Below are positions 42,446-50,799 of a DNA stretch of 64,000 nt, piece after piece. This stretch comes from Shimia gijangensis (GTDB lineage: Bacteria > Pseudomonadota > Alphaproteobacteria > Rhodobacterales > Rhodobacteraceae): contig NZ_FQZQ01000008.1 in assembly GCF_900142085.1 (NCBI RefSeq), forward strand, positions 78,093-142,092, read 5' to 3'. Each line of letters begins with the position of its first letter. The stretch's first letter is position 1. The notes beneath the pieces are model-generated. The model made no database searches. It had not been told where the DNA came from and saw only the letters and a list, made by a program, of their open reading frames with translations. The position numbers and the translations under genes are program-made.

Positions 42446-43120
42446 TCAAAGCGAAGAAGGCGTGCGTGCACAGGCATCTATTCCAGCGGCACAGAAACTG
42501 ACCAATTCATCCAAATGGCTGGCGACGTCTGGCCTTGGGTCACCCAGAGAATGCACCCGCCAGCGCGATGTGATCAGCGCCAGCATGGCTGAAACAGAAT
42601 ATACGAACCCCGCGGCAATGGTCTGGCGCGGAGTGTTTGGGTAAAGAGCGCAAATTGCGTCGATGAAGTGCCCCGCGGTCGGATCAAAGCATTGTGTTGC
42701 AAGATCATTCCAACGCTGATCTGCCGACACAAAAGCGACCAGCCGGGCATAGGCCAGCCATTGGGCACCTCCGGTTTCGGCTTTGCTGAGGTAGGGGGCA
42801 AAGAAACAGTCCAAAATCGCTGTGAGGCTCAGCGGCCCAAGGTCACGTCGTTTGTCCAGCGCCCTCAGGCGGGACTGTGATAACTCATCGGCACGGCGGG
42901 CGATGATGCGGGCAAACAAGTCTTCCTTGCTGCCCCCATGGTGTGTGACCAATCCCACATGAACGCCTGCCAGTTTAGCGATGTCGCGCATTGAGGCCCC
43001 ATCGAATCCCCTTTTGGCAAAAACCTGTTCCGCGGCGTCCCAAATACGCGCACGCGTCGCCAGTGACCGTTGCGACGGTGCCCTTTGGCGTTGTTTTTCT
43101 TGAAGAATACCAGACGTCAT
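42446..43120 (-). CDS. TetR/AcrR-family regulator of the adjacent operon
   Basis: A 224-residue TetR repressor. The N-terminal DNA-binding part includes A-T-R-A-R-I-W-D-A-A-E-Q-V-F-A-K-R-G-F-D and the helix-turn-helix M-R-D-I-A-K-L-A-G-V-H-V-G-L-V-T. The rest is a ligand-binding helical domain, with a large hydrophobic helix A-A-G-F-V-Y-S-V-S-A-M-L-A-L-I. It is divergent from the monooxygenase operon, with 63 bp between starts holding a palindrome. It most likely represses the operon until a substrate of the pathway binds. Confidence 0.88.
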   Translation of the reverse strand: MTSGILQEKQRQRAPSQRSLATRARIWDAAEQVFAKRGFDGASMRDIAKLAGVHVGLVTHHGGSKEDLFARIIARRADELSQSRLRALDKRRDLGPLSLTAILDCFFAPYLSKAETGGAQWLAYARLVAFVSADQRWNDLATQCFDPTAGHFIDAICALYPNTPRQTIAAGFVYSVSAMLALITSRWRVHSLGDPRPDVASHLDELVSFCAAGIDACARTPSSL

Positions 43121-43129
43121 AAAAACATC

Positions 43130-43156
43130 TTGCCTTATTTTGTACGGATGTACAAT
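43130..43156 (+). promoter_or_regulatory. Promoter and palindromic operator of the monooxygenase operon
   Basis: TTGTAC-GGAT-GTACAA (43140-43155) is a perfect 6-bp-arm palindrome. It overlaps a plausible -10 box TACAAT (43151-43156), with a -35-like TTGCCT at 43130-43135. Position and shape fit a TetR-type operator that blocks polymerase. Confidence 0.6.
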
Positions 43157-43183
43157 CTAATTAGAGGTGCCGGGGGAGTGTGC

Positions 43184-44503
43184 ATGACGGAAGGAAACGC
43201 GAAGTACGCCTTGATCGGGGCGGGTCCGATGGGGCTTGCTGCGGCGAAGGTGCTGAAAGAGCAGGGCATCGCCTTTCAGGGGTTCGAATTGCACTCAGAC
43301 GTGGGCGGGTTGTGGGACATCGATGCGCCCCTGTCGACCATGTATGAAACTGCGCATCTGATTTCATCCAAGACGATGACCGAGTTTGCTGCTTTCCCAA
43401 TGGACGATGACGTTGCGGAATACCCGTCTCACCGGGATCTGACCGGGTACTTCCGCGACTTTGCTGACCACTTTGACCTGCGAGATCAGTATAAGTTCAA
43501 TGCCGAAGTGACCAAGCTGGATGCGCTTGGTGCATCTGGCGACGGTTGGCGTGTCAGTTGGAAAGACAAGGAAGGCATACATGACGGCATCTATGCCGGT
43601 GTTCTGATCGCCAATGGTACCTTGTCCGAGCCCAATATGCCCAGCTTCAAAGGTGATTTTGCAGGGGAACTGATCCACGCCTGTCAGTATCGTTACCCCT
43701 CGCAATTTGATGGCAAGCGTGTGTTGGTGATCGGCGCGGGCAATTCAGGCTGCGACATTGCCGTGGATGCCATCCATCACGGGGTGTCTTGTGATCTGTC
43801 GATGCGGCGGGGGTATTACTTTGTGCCCAAATACGTTTTTGGCAAACCCGCAGACACTATGGGCGGGGCGATCAAAATGCCGATGTGGCTCAAACGCAAA
43901 GTCGATGGGTTTTTGCTGAAGTGGTTTGTGGGCAGGCCCGAGAAATATGGTTTCCCCAAGCCAGATTACAAACTCTACGAAAGCCATCCAGTGGTGAATT
44001 CGCTGGTTCTGTATCACGCGGGCCATGGCGATCTGAAAATTCAGCCGGATGTTGATCGCTTTGACGGTCAAACTGTGCATTTTGTCGATGGCACGCAGGC
44101 GGATTACGACATGATCCTCGCGGCAACCGGATACAAACTGAACTATCCCTTTATTGATCAAGGAGAGCTGAACTGGCAGGGGGATGCCCCACATCTCTTT
44201 CTGAACGCCATGCATCCTGATCGAGACGATGTGTTTGTGTTGGGGATGATTGAGGCCACAGGTCTGGGCTGGCAAGGTCGCCATGAACAAGCCGAATTGG
44301 TGGCGCGCTATATCGCGGGGCTTCGTGATGGCAACCCTGAGGCAGCAGCACTAAGGGCTGAAAAATCGCGGGGGTTTGCACGTGCAACTGGTGGCATGAA
44401 CTACCTTAACCTTGCGCGGATGGCATATTACGTCGACAAAGTTACCTATCGCGGCGCGGTCACCAAATGGATCTCGCGCCTGCAAAAAGGAGCGCGCAGA
44501 TGA
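43184..44503 (+). CDS. Flavin-containing monooxygenase (FMO-like)
   Basis: A 439-residue class B flavoprotein monooxygenase. The FAD site is L-I-G-A-G-P-M-G-L-A, the NADP site is V-I-G-A-G-N-S-G-C-D, the FMO-type linker is G-E-L-I-H-A-C-Q-Y-R, and A-A-T-G-Y is near the C-terminus. It inserts one oxygen atom into a soft nucleophile (N or S) or a ketone; the substrate is unknown. It is not obviously trimethylamine monooxygenase. The ATG at 43184 follows GGGGGAG. It is the first gene of an overlapping four-gene operon under the TetR protein. Confidence 0.9.
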   Translation: MTEGNAKYALIGAGPMGLAAAKVLKEQGIAFQGFELHSDVGGLWDIDAPLSTMYETAHLISSKTMTEFAAFPMDDDVAEYPSHRDLTGYFRDFADHFDLRDQYKFNAEVTKLDALGASGDGWRVSWKDKEGIHDGIYAGVLIANGTLSEPNMPSFKGDFAGELIHACQYRYPSQFDGKRVLVIGAGNSGCDIAVDAIHHGVSCDLSMRRGYYFVPKYVFGKPADTMGGAIKMPMWLKRKVDGFLLKWFVGRPEKYGFPKPDYKLYESHPVVNSLVLYHAGHGDLKIQPDVDRFDGQTVHFVDGTQADYDMILAATGYKLNYPFIDQGELNWQGDAPHLFLNAMHPDRDDVFVLGMIEATGLGWQGRHEQAELVARYIAGLRDGNPEAAALRAEKSRGFARATGGMNYLNLARMAYYVDKVTYRGAVTKWISRLQKGARR

Positions 44504-45402
44504 ACAGCCTTGATGATGTTGTCCTGAATTTCAGCCCTGGATCGTTGCATATTCTGAATGCAATCCTGGCCGTTGTGATGTTTTCCATCGCCATTGATCT
44601 GAAGCCGGACGACTTTCGCCGGCTGACCAAAGCGCCCAAACCCTTGCTGACGGGCCTGTTTTCGCAATTTCTGGTTTTGCCAGCCATGACATTTGGCTTT
44701 GTGTTGCTGGTTCAGCCGCAACCTTCAATTGCCATGGGACTGATGCTAGTGGCAGCGTGTCCCGGTGGCAATATTTCCAACTTCATCACCCACCGGGCCG
44801 GGGGAAATGCGGCGCTGTCTGTGTCGATGACTGCGATCGCTACGGTGGGTGCGATCCTGCTGACCCCTCTTAACATCGGGTTTTGGGGCAGCATGTACGG
44901 CCCCACGCGTGAGATTTTGCGCAGCACGCATATTGATCCGGTGTCGGTCGCCATCACAGTTGGCTTCATGCTGGTTCTGCCTCTGTTGCTTGGCATTACA
45001 TTGAACGTGAAGCGCCCGGATATCACCGCGCGATGGCGCACCCGCCTGCAATGGTTGTCTATGGGCATTTTCTTTGCCTTCATCATCATTGCTCTGGCGG
45101 CAAATTGGGGCCTGTTCCAAAGTTACGCCGCTATGGTTGCGGGACTGGTCATTGCCCATAATGCGCTGGCGTTAAGCGCGGGCTATACCACCGCTACTTT
45201 GGCGGGGCTTTCCCCGTTCAACCGCCGTGCTATCACCATTGAAACCGGCATCCAGAACTCGGGCCTTGGTCTCGTGTTGATATTCGGGTTTTTCCACGGG
45301 CTGGGTGGAATGGCTGTCGTTGCAGCGTTCTGGGGGATCTGGCACGCGCTTTCCGGAATTGTTTTGGCTGCAATCCTGAACCGAACCAAGGCTGAACGGT
45401 GA
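44500..45402 (+). CDS. BASS-family transporter (bile acid:sodium symporter superfamily)
   Basis: A 300-residue integral membrane protein with about nine spans. Family marks are V-M-F-S-I-A-I-D-L-K-P-D-D-F-R-R early, A-A-C-P-G-G-N-I-S-N in the middle, and E-T-G-I-Q-N-S-G-L-G-L late, which contains the Na+-site Glu/Gln. These carriers move organic acids such as bile acids, pyruvate or pantoate with sodium. The ATG overlaps the monooxygenase stop by 4 bp, with AAGGAG upstream. It probably imports the substrate oxidised by the operon, which would then be an organic anion. Confidence 0.9.
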   Translation: MNSLDDVVLNFSPGSLHILNAILAVVMFSIAIDLKPDDFRRLTKAPKPLLTGLFSQFLVLPAMTFGFVLLVQPQPSIAMGLMLVAACPGGNISNFITHRAGGNAALSVSMTAIATVGAILLTPLNIGFWGSMYGPTREILRSTHIDPVSVAITVGFMLVLPLLLGITLNVKRPDITARWRTRLQWLSMGIFFAFIIIALAANWGLFQSYAAMVAGLVIAHNALALSAGYTTATLAGLSPFNRRAITIETGIQNSGLGLVLIFGFFHGLGGMAVVAAFWGIWHALSGIVLAAILNRTKAER

Positions 45403-46337
45403 CGCGTATCCTGATCACCGGGGCGGCGGGGATGATCGGCAGCGCATTGCTGCAAGAGCTTGCTGGCAGCGATCATGAGGTCATTGCAACCAGCCTGCAC
45501 ACCCCGGCGTCCTTGGCTGAAGGCGTTCAGTTTCATCACATGGATGTCACAGGGGATGATCCAATGCGGGTGATCTCTGAGTTGAGGCCCGAGGTGATTG
45601 TGCATCTCGCCTCAATCGTCACGCCGCCCAAAGGATCCACCCGCTCGTTGGAGTATGATGTTGATGTGGGGGGCACCCAAAAGGTGCTGCGCGCTGCTTT
45701 GGCTGCTGGAACCCGGCGGATTGTGGTGACGTCCTCGGGGGCCGCCTATGGCTATCACGCAGATAATCCTGTGCCTTTGAAAGAGGCCGACCCCCTACGA
45801 GGCAACACTGAGTTTGCCTATAGCCACCCCAAGCGTCTGGTCGAAGACATGCTGTCCGAAGCCCGTCAGACCGCACCACAACTGGAACAGGTCATTCTGC
45901 GCGTTGGCACAGTTTTGGGGCAGGGCACTGAAAATCAGATCACCGCCCTGTTTCACCGGCCACGGATGTTGGCTGTGCGGGGAAGCGAAAGCCCGTTTGT
46001 CTTCATTTGGACGCGTGACCTTGCGCGCATTCTGAAACGCGCGGCCACCGATGGTCCGGCGGGGATATTTAATGTTGCGGGCGACGGTGCGCTGGGCGTG
46101 AGTGACCTCGCCAAACTTCTGGGCAAACCAGTGTTACGCCTGCCAGCGTGGGCGCTAAAGGCAGCCCTTGGCATTGCCAGGCCTTTGGGTCTCAGTCGCT
46201 ATGGACCCGAACAGGTCCGGTTCCTGCAATATCGCCCGGTGCTGGCCAATGACGCACTGAAACAGGAATTTGGATATACGCCATCAAAAACCAGCGCCGA
46301 AGTGTTTGATGTCTGGCGGCGCGGGGCAGGGTTATGA
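45399..46337 (+). CDS. NAD-dependent epimerase/dehydratase (extended SDR)
   Basis: A 312-residue extended short-chain dehydrogenase. The NAD-binding motif I-T-G-A-A-G-M-I-G is at residues 6-14, V-I-V-H-L-A-S-I-V follows, and the active-site part has S-S-G-A-A-Y-G then Y-S-H-P-K-R. The usual Y-x3-K is seen as Y-S-H-P-K. It starts at a GTG that overlaps the transporter gene by 4 bp. It may act as a ketone/alcohol dehydrogenase or epimerase on the monooxygenase product; the real activity is unknown. Confidence 0.87.
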   Translation: MTRILITGAAGMIGSALLQELAGSDHEVIATSLHTPASLAEGVQFHHMDVTGDDPMRVISELRPEVIVHLASIVTPPKGSTRSLEYDVDVGGTQKVLRAALAAGTRRIVVTSSGAAYGYHADNPVPLKEADPLRGNTEFAYSHPKRLVEDMLSEARQTAPQLEQVILRVGTVLGQGTENQITALFHRPRMLAVRGSESPFVFIWTRDLARILKRAATDGPAGIFNVAGDGALGVSDLAKLLGKPVLRLPAWALKAALGIARPLGLSRYGPEQVRFLQYRPVLANDALKQEFGYTPSKTSAEVFDVWRRGAGL

Positions 46338-47089
46338 AAACCGCCGTGATCTCCGGGGGAAATGGGGGGCTTGGACGTGCCCTTGCGTCCGGTTTGCAAG
46401 CGGACGGCTGGCATACGGTGCTTTTAGACCTTAGCATTGAGGGGCTGCAGGCCTCGGATCAGCAAACGCCGATCGCCTGTGATCTGACTGATCCAGACCA
46501 GCATAGTGCGGCATTGACACAAATCCTGTCCGAGCGTCCCACTGTGGACCTGGTGATCTACAATGCCGGTATCACCCAGATTGGCGCGACCGCCGAGCTC
46601 ACGGAAGCCACGTTGCGCAAGGTTTTTGAGGTCAACTTCTTTGCCGCAACCAATATGGCGCGGGCCTTTATCGCCCCTCTGCGGGCCTCCAAAGGCACCC
46701 ATCTGGCGATGTCTTCTGTGGCCGGATTTTCGCCGCTTTATCAACGTGCAGCCTATGCCGCCTCAAAACACGCGCTTGAGGGGTATTTTTCGTCCCTGCG
46801 CTCGGAAGAGGCTGAATATGGCGTCAAAACCCTGATCGCCGCTCCTTCGTTTGTCGCCACAAACACGGATGAGACGTGGCAGCCTGACGGAACCGGCCGG
46901 CCGGGTGCAGCCAAAGACGGTATTGATCACATGTCACCTGACGAGGCCGCCACCATTATCCTGCAAGGCGTTCAGCGCGAAACGCCCTTTATTCCAGTTG
47001 GTCGGATCGCGCGTCTAAGCCATCTGATCCACCGGGTCAGCCCGCGTTTGTTCCAACGTCTTATGGAAAAGAACATCAAGGGCCACTGA
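46334..47089 (+). CDS. Short-chain dehydrogenase/reductase
   Basis: A 251-residue classical SDR. The cofactor motif is I-S-G-G-N-G-G-L-G (Gly-rich, slightly unusual), with N-A-G-I-T in the middle and the catalytic Tyr and Lys in A-A-Y-A-A-S-K-H-A-L-E-G, with Ser upstream in M-S-S-V-A-G. It is the last gene of the TetR-controlled operon and overlaps the epimerase gene by 4 bp. With the preceding SDR it offers two redox steps around the monooxygenase reaction, typical of small-molecule catabolism. Confidence 0.9.
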   Translation: MKTAVISGGNGGLGRALASGLQADGWHTVLLDLSIEGLQASDQQTPIACDLTDPDQHSAALTQILSERPTVDLVIYNAGITQIGATAELTEATLRKVFEVNFFAATNMARAFIAPLRASKGTHLAMSSVAGFSPLYQRAAYAASKHALEGYFSSLRSEEAEYGVKTLIAAPSFVATNTDETWQPDGTGRPGAAKDGIDHMSPDEAATIILQGVQRETPFIPVGRIARLSHLIHRVSPRLFQRLMEKNIKGH

Positions 47090-47170
47090 CACCCGACTTC
47101 CAAATGGCGGCAAGTATTGCGGGGTGAGCGTTGAAAATCTTCGCATTTTCAACGTGAGGGGTAGCGTCCC

Positions 47171-48280
47171 TTATTTTGCTTTGGGCAGAACCGGGGCTGA
47201 TCGTTCCAAAGACAGTTCAGCATCCGAAAACTTCCACGGTCCCCGCACACCCGGCACCCCTTCGGGATCAATGCGCATGCCACGGGCAATCACTTGCGGA
47301 TCCTCAAATACCTGACCAACCGAGTTGATTGGTCCTGCAGGCACGGTCGCGGCCTCAAGCGCGGCAAGCAGATCGTCAGAAGTCCATTCCTTCAACGACC
47401 TTTCCAGCTCCTTGGTCAGAGCCTCCCGGTTCTCGACCCGCAATTGATTGCTGGCATATCCCGGTTCCACAGCCAGATCCGGTCTTTTCAGAACCCCGCA
47501 GAACCGCTGGAACTGTCCGTCATTGCCTACCGCAACAATGATATGCCCATCGGCGGTTGCAATGACCTGATAAGGGGTGATGTTGGGATGCGCGTTGCCC
47601 TTGCGATTGGGGCTGTCGCCTGTCGCCAGATAATTCATTGCCTGATTGGCCAACATTGCCGTGGCACAATCCAAAAGGGACATGTCGATATGCTGGCCAC
47701 GCCCGGTTTGGTGACGCTGTTGGACAGCTGCCAGAATGCCAATGGTGCCATAAAGCCCGGTCACGATATCTGTCACTGCAACACCAACTTTTTGCGGCTG
47801 GCGCTCAGGTTCTCCGGTGATCGACATCAAACCGGCCATGCCTTGAATCAAGAAATCATAGCCCGCACGTTTGGCATAGGGCCCATCCTGCCCAAACCCT
47901 GTGATCGAGCAGTAGATCAGACGTTCGTTCACAGCGCTTAGGCTGGCGTAATCCAACCCGTATTTCGCGAGACCACCCACTTTGAAGTTTTCGATCAGAA
48001 TGTCGGCCTCTGCCACCAGCTCACGCACCCGCGCCTGACCTTCGTCTGTACGGAAATCAACGGTTTCGCAGGTCTTCCCGCGATTGGCGGAATAGTAATA
48101 CGCCGCAGTTTTGTCGCCATCACGCTCAATGAACGGAGGGCCCCATTTGCGTGTATCATCGCCATCATGACTTTCGAGTTTAATCACCTCGGCACCCAAA
48201 TCCGCCAGCGATTGCCCAATCCAAGGGCCGGCCAGAATGCGGGCCATTTCAACAACTTTCAAACCTTCAAGCGGCTTCAT
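47171..48280 (-). CDS. CaiB/BaiF-family (class III) CoA-transferase
   Basis: A 369-residue family III CoA-transferase, which moves CoA between carboxylic acids through aspartyl-anhydride intermediates. The opening P-L-E-G-L-K-V-V-E-M-A-R-I-L-A-G-P-W is typical. The catalytic Asp is in D-M-S-L-L-D-C-A-T-A-M-L, and G-Y-D-F-L-I-Q-G-M-A-G-L-M is the standard mid-motif. The substrate is unknown; oxalate, carnitine, benzylsuccinate and similar acids occur in the family. The XRE-cupin regulator gene lies 9 bp upstream on the same strand, so they form an operon. It is convergent with the SDR operon. Confidence 0.92.
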   Translation of the reverse strand: MKPLEGLKVVEMARILAGPWIGQSLADLGAEVIKLESHDGDDTRKWGPPFIERDGDKTAAYYYSANRGKTCETVDFRTDEGQARVRELVAEADILIENFKVGGLAKYGLDYASLSAVNERLIYCSITGFGQDGPYAKRAGYDFLIQGMAGLMSITGEPERQPQKVGVAVTDIVTGLYGTIGILAAVQQRHQTGRGQHIDMSLLDCATAMLANQAMNYLATGDSPNRKGNAHPNITPYQVIATADGHIIVAVGNDGQFQRFCGVLKRPDLAVEPGYASNQLRVENREALTKELERSLKEWTSDDLLAALEAATVPAGPINSVGQVFEDPQVIARGMRIDPEGVPGVRGPWKFSDAELSLERSAPVLPKAK

Positions 48281-48289
48281 GGGAAATCC

Positions 48290-48862
48290 TTACAAATAGG
48301 GAGGGGTACAGGCAGACACCACGATAGTGTCCGCACCTGAGAGGTTGCGAAACCGATGAGGCAGGCGGCTGTCGAACAGATAGGCCTCACCTTCGGTTAG
48401 AATGCGCGACTGATCGCCAACAGTGACTTCCAGCGCGCCGGAAATCACGATGCCACCTTCGCTGGCGTCATGTTCCAAAAGAGTTTCTCCAGTATCCGCG
48501 CCGGGGGCATAGTGTTCATGCAGCAATTGCAGCCCATGTTGTCGCGCGTCCCCCACTTGTCTGAGGTGCATACGCTTTGCGTCTGATCCATAGAGTGCAG
48601 ACGTCAGATCATGCAGCTCGTCACAGGAAAAAAACACGCGATTTGCCTCGGCTTCGTCAGGTTCAAAAAACTCGGACATGGTGATGCTCAGACCTCCTAG
48701 AATCCTGCGCAAAGACGCCACGGAAGGGTTGGAGCGATTGGTTTCAATGTTGGAAATTTGACCATGGGGGACCGCCGCGGCTTCGGCCAGCTGTCGTTGC
48801 GACAAGCCTGATTTACCGCGTAGAAAACGGAGTCGCGCACCGACATCAAACTCTTCACTCAT
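48290..48862 (-). CDS. XRE-family regulator with C-terminal cupin domain
   Basis: A 190-residue regulator. The N-terminal helix-turn-helix has L-R-F-L-R-G-K-S-G-L-S-Q-R-Q-L-A-E and H-G-Q-I-S-N-I-E-T. The C-terminal cupin barrel has D-A-S-E-G-G-I-V-I-S-G-A-L-E-V-T-V-G and G-E-A-Y-L-F-D-S-R-L-P-H. This HTH-cupin architecture is shared with PuuR, the putrescine-response regulator, so a small amine or acid ligand is likely. It is co-transcribed with the CoA-transferase gene and probably controls it. Confidence 0.9.
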   Translation of the reverse strand: MSEEFDVGARLRFLRGKSGLSQRQLAEAAAVPHGQISNIETNRSNPSVASLRRILGGLSITMSEFFEPDEAEANRVFFSCDELHDLTSALYGSDAKRMHLRQVGDARQHGLQLLHEHYAPGADTGETLLEHDASEGGIVISGALEVTVGDQSRILTEGEAYLFDSRLPHRFRNLSGADTIVVSACTPPYL

Positions 48863-49087
48863 GGTTTCACCTGATCTTACGTTTCTGCTGGTCTAGGTGG
48901 AATCAAGGCGATGCACAACATTTTGTTCACATTGCTCAGGAAATTGCGCGCCCCTAAAGCGCGTTCTTCTCGCAGTGCGCGCACAGGACGAACGTGATTG
49001 GGCAAGGTGACCTTGGGTTTTTGGCTCGGGAAACGCTGATAACAGTTGCCGCGGACTTTGCCTGTGCTAGCTTTCTCTCAACAGTGA

Positions 49088-49354
49088 ATGGAGGCCGATT
49101 TGGACGGGTTGATGATATTTGCCTGGGTGGTGTTGATCATGATGATTGCACTGGCTCTTGGCCTTTTTGTTTTTCTGGCGATGTTGCCCGGAAAAATTGC
49201 CAAATCCCGAAATCATCCTCAGCAAGAGGCCGTGAATGTGGCGGGTTGGCTTGGAGCCTTAGCGCTTGGTGTATTCTGGCCGCTGGCTCTGGTGTGGGCC
49301 TTTTTCCTAGCGCCGGGGCAAGAGTTGCCGGATGCAGAAGGCGAGGAGGTATAA
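49088..49354 (+). CDS. DUF3302 inner-membrane protein (YiaW-like)
   Basis: An 88-residue two-span membrane protein. The core K-S-R-N-H-P-Q-Q-E-A-V-N-V-A-G-W-L-G matches the DUF3302 family, including E. coli YiaW. Spans lie at about residues 8-33 and 52-74. It precedes an HlyD-like gene with the gap of one codon, the same order as yiaW-yiaV in E. coli. The start is uncertain: TTG at 49100 has GGAGG 5 bases upstream and may be the true start, giving 84 residues. Confidence 0.85.
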   Translation: MEADLDGLMIFAWVVLIMMIALALGLFVFLAMLPGKIAKSRNHPQQEAVNVAGWLGALALGVFWPLALVWAFFLAPGQELPDAEGEEV

Positions 49355-49355
49355 G

Positions 49356-50483
49356 ATGATTATCATCCTCACCCTGCCTTATGTGGCCTTGCTGTTTGTT
49401 TTGACCCGCATGAAAATACTGCCCAGTTCACCGGCGGTCTGGGGATCAATCGGTGGCTGGGTCACGCTGTTGCTGATCTTTCTGTTCATACCCATGCAGT
49501 GGGGCGCGCCTTCGGGCGCGGCGCGGATCATGACACGCGTGGTTTCGGTTGTCCCGAATGTGTCAGGGCAGGTCGTAGAAGTCGCGGCCCAACCCAACGC
49601 GCCGATGCAACAGGGCGACGTGTTGTTTCGCATCGATCCCTTGCCTTTCCAGCATTCGGTTGATCAGGCAGAGGCCACATTGGTGCGGGTTCAGACCCAA
49701 GCCAAGCAAGACGTCGAAGCGCTGGAAGATGCCAAAGCCAACTTCCGTCGCGCCGTTGCCGCCGAAGAGTTGGCGCAATCACGCTTTGATGACGACAAAC
49801 AGTTGGTGGAAAGCGAAGTGTATTCGGCCAATCGTTTGGAAAAGCGCCAAAGCGATTTGGATCAGGCCACTGCTGTTGTAGATTCCGCCCGGGCGGCGGT
49901 GTCGCGGGCTGATGCCGAACTGGGTGCTGTGATGCCAAACGGCGTGCCGGCCAAAGTGGCCGAAGCCGAAGCCCAGCTGGAGCAGGCACGCTGGAATCTG
50001 GATCAAACCGTGGTGCGTGCGCCGGGTGAAGGCTTTGTGACCAACCTTGCGCTTGCTGTCGGGCAACGGGCCGTGAACCTGCCTTTGGCACCGTCTATGG
50101 CCTTTGTCGACACGTCAGAGTCGACTTTGTTCACTCAGATCCACCAGATATACCTGAGGCACATTGCACCGGGTCAAGGTGTTGAATTTACGATGAAAAA
50201 GATGCCAGGATTGGTGTATACAGGGACCGTTGACACCGTTATTCCAGCAGCCTCCTCAGGGCAGGCGCAGGTGAGTGGCATGGTCGCCCCGTCGTCACAG
50301 GTGTTTTCAGAGCCATTTCAGGTGCGCATCACGGTGGATGATCCCGAGCTGTTAGCAATGTTCGATCCTGGCTCGGTCGGGACCGTGGCGATCTATACTG
50401 ACAGCGCGGGCGCCACGCATATCATCCGAAAGGTGATGCTGCGACTCGAGGCAATCCTGAACTACATCAATCCGGTTCTTTAA
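49356..50483 (+). CDS. HlyD-family membrane fusion protein (YiaV-like)
   Basis: A 375-residue periplasmic adaptor. Two N-terminal hydrophobic segments lie at about residues 1-16 and 27-46, unlike the single anchor of most HlyD proteins but as in YiaV. The barrel-sandwich half-motif is V-V-S-V-V-P-N-V-S-G-Q-V-V-E-V. A long coiled-coil hairpin (about 95-190) follows, then V-R-A-P-G-E-G-F-V-T-N-L. No inner-membrane pump or outer-membrane channel gene is adjacent. The ATG at 49356 follows GAGGAGG and lies 2 bp after the DUF3302 stop. Confidence 0.87.
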   Translation: MIIILTLPYVALLFVLTRMKILPSSPAVWGSIGGWVTLLLIFLFIPMQWGAPSGAARIMTRVVSVVPNVSGQVVEVAAQPNAPMQQGDVLFRIDPLPFQHSVDQAEATLVRVQTQAKQDVEALEDAKANFRRAVAAEELAQSRFDDDKQLVESEVYSANRLEKRQSDLDQATAVVDSARAAVSRADAELGAVMPNGVPAKVAEAEAQLEQARWNLDQTVVRAPGEGFVTNLALAVGQRAVNLPLAPSMAFVDTSESTLFTQIHQIYLRHIAPGQGVEFTMKKMPGLVYTGTVDTVIPAASSGQAQVSGMVAPSSQVFSEPFQVRITVDDPELLAMFDPGSVGTVAIYTDSAGATHIIRKVMLRLEAILNYINPVL

Positions 50484-50576
50484 GAATTTTTACGGTGCGA
50501 CGAATCTGTTGATCTTGGCACTGGGCTTGCTTACGTCTTGTGTCGTTGGGCCTTGGTCTGACAAAACGCATATTTT

Positions 50577-50741
50577 CAGGTGCCTCTGATCCGCCGTCCG
50601 GTGGTTAGAGGAGAATCGGGAAGGCAGTGAAAACCTGCCACGTGCCCAACGCTGTAAGGGGGATTGGCCGCGCACAACCCACTGAGGGAAACCTTGGGAA
50701 GGGGTGCGGCCGGGATGAGCCCAAGTCAGAAGACCGGCCTG
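50577..50741 (+). ncRNA. Cobalamin (AdoCbl) riboswitch upstream of bluB
   Basis: The classic cobalamin riboswitch elements appear in order: GGTGCC near 50580, AGAGGAGAATCGGGAA with an internal CAGTGAAAACCTGCCACG stem, the GCTGTAAGGGG-like segment (50651-50661), CCACTG (50669-50674) followed by GGGAAGG, and the B12 box GATGAGCCC-AAGTCAGAAGACC (50714-50735) flanked by GGCCGG/CCGGCC. It ends about 60 nt before the bluB start and would lower bluB expression when B12 is plentiful. Confidence 0.92.
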
Positions 50742-50799
50742 AAAAGTTGGCTGCGCGGCGTGGAAGGTCGGGCAGATGGTTTCCATGAAGGGGAATAAC

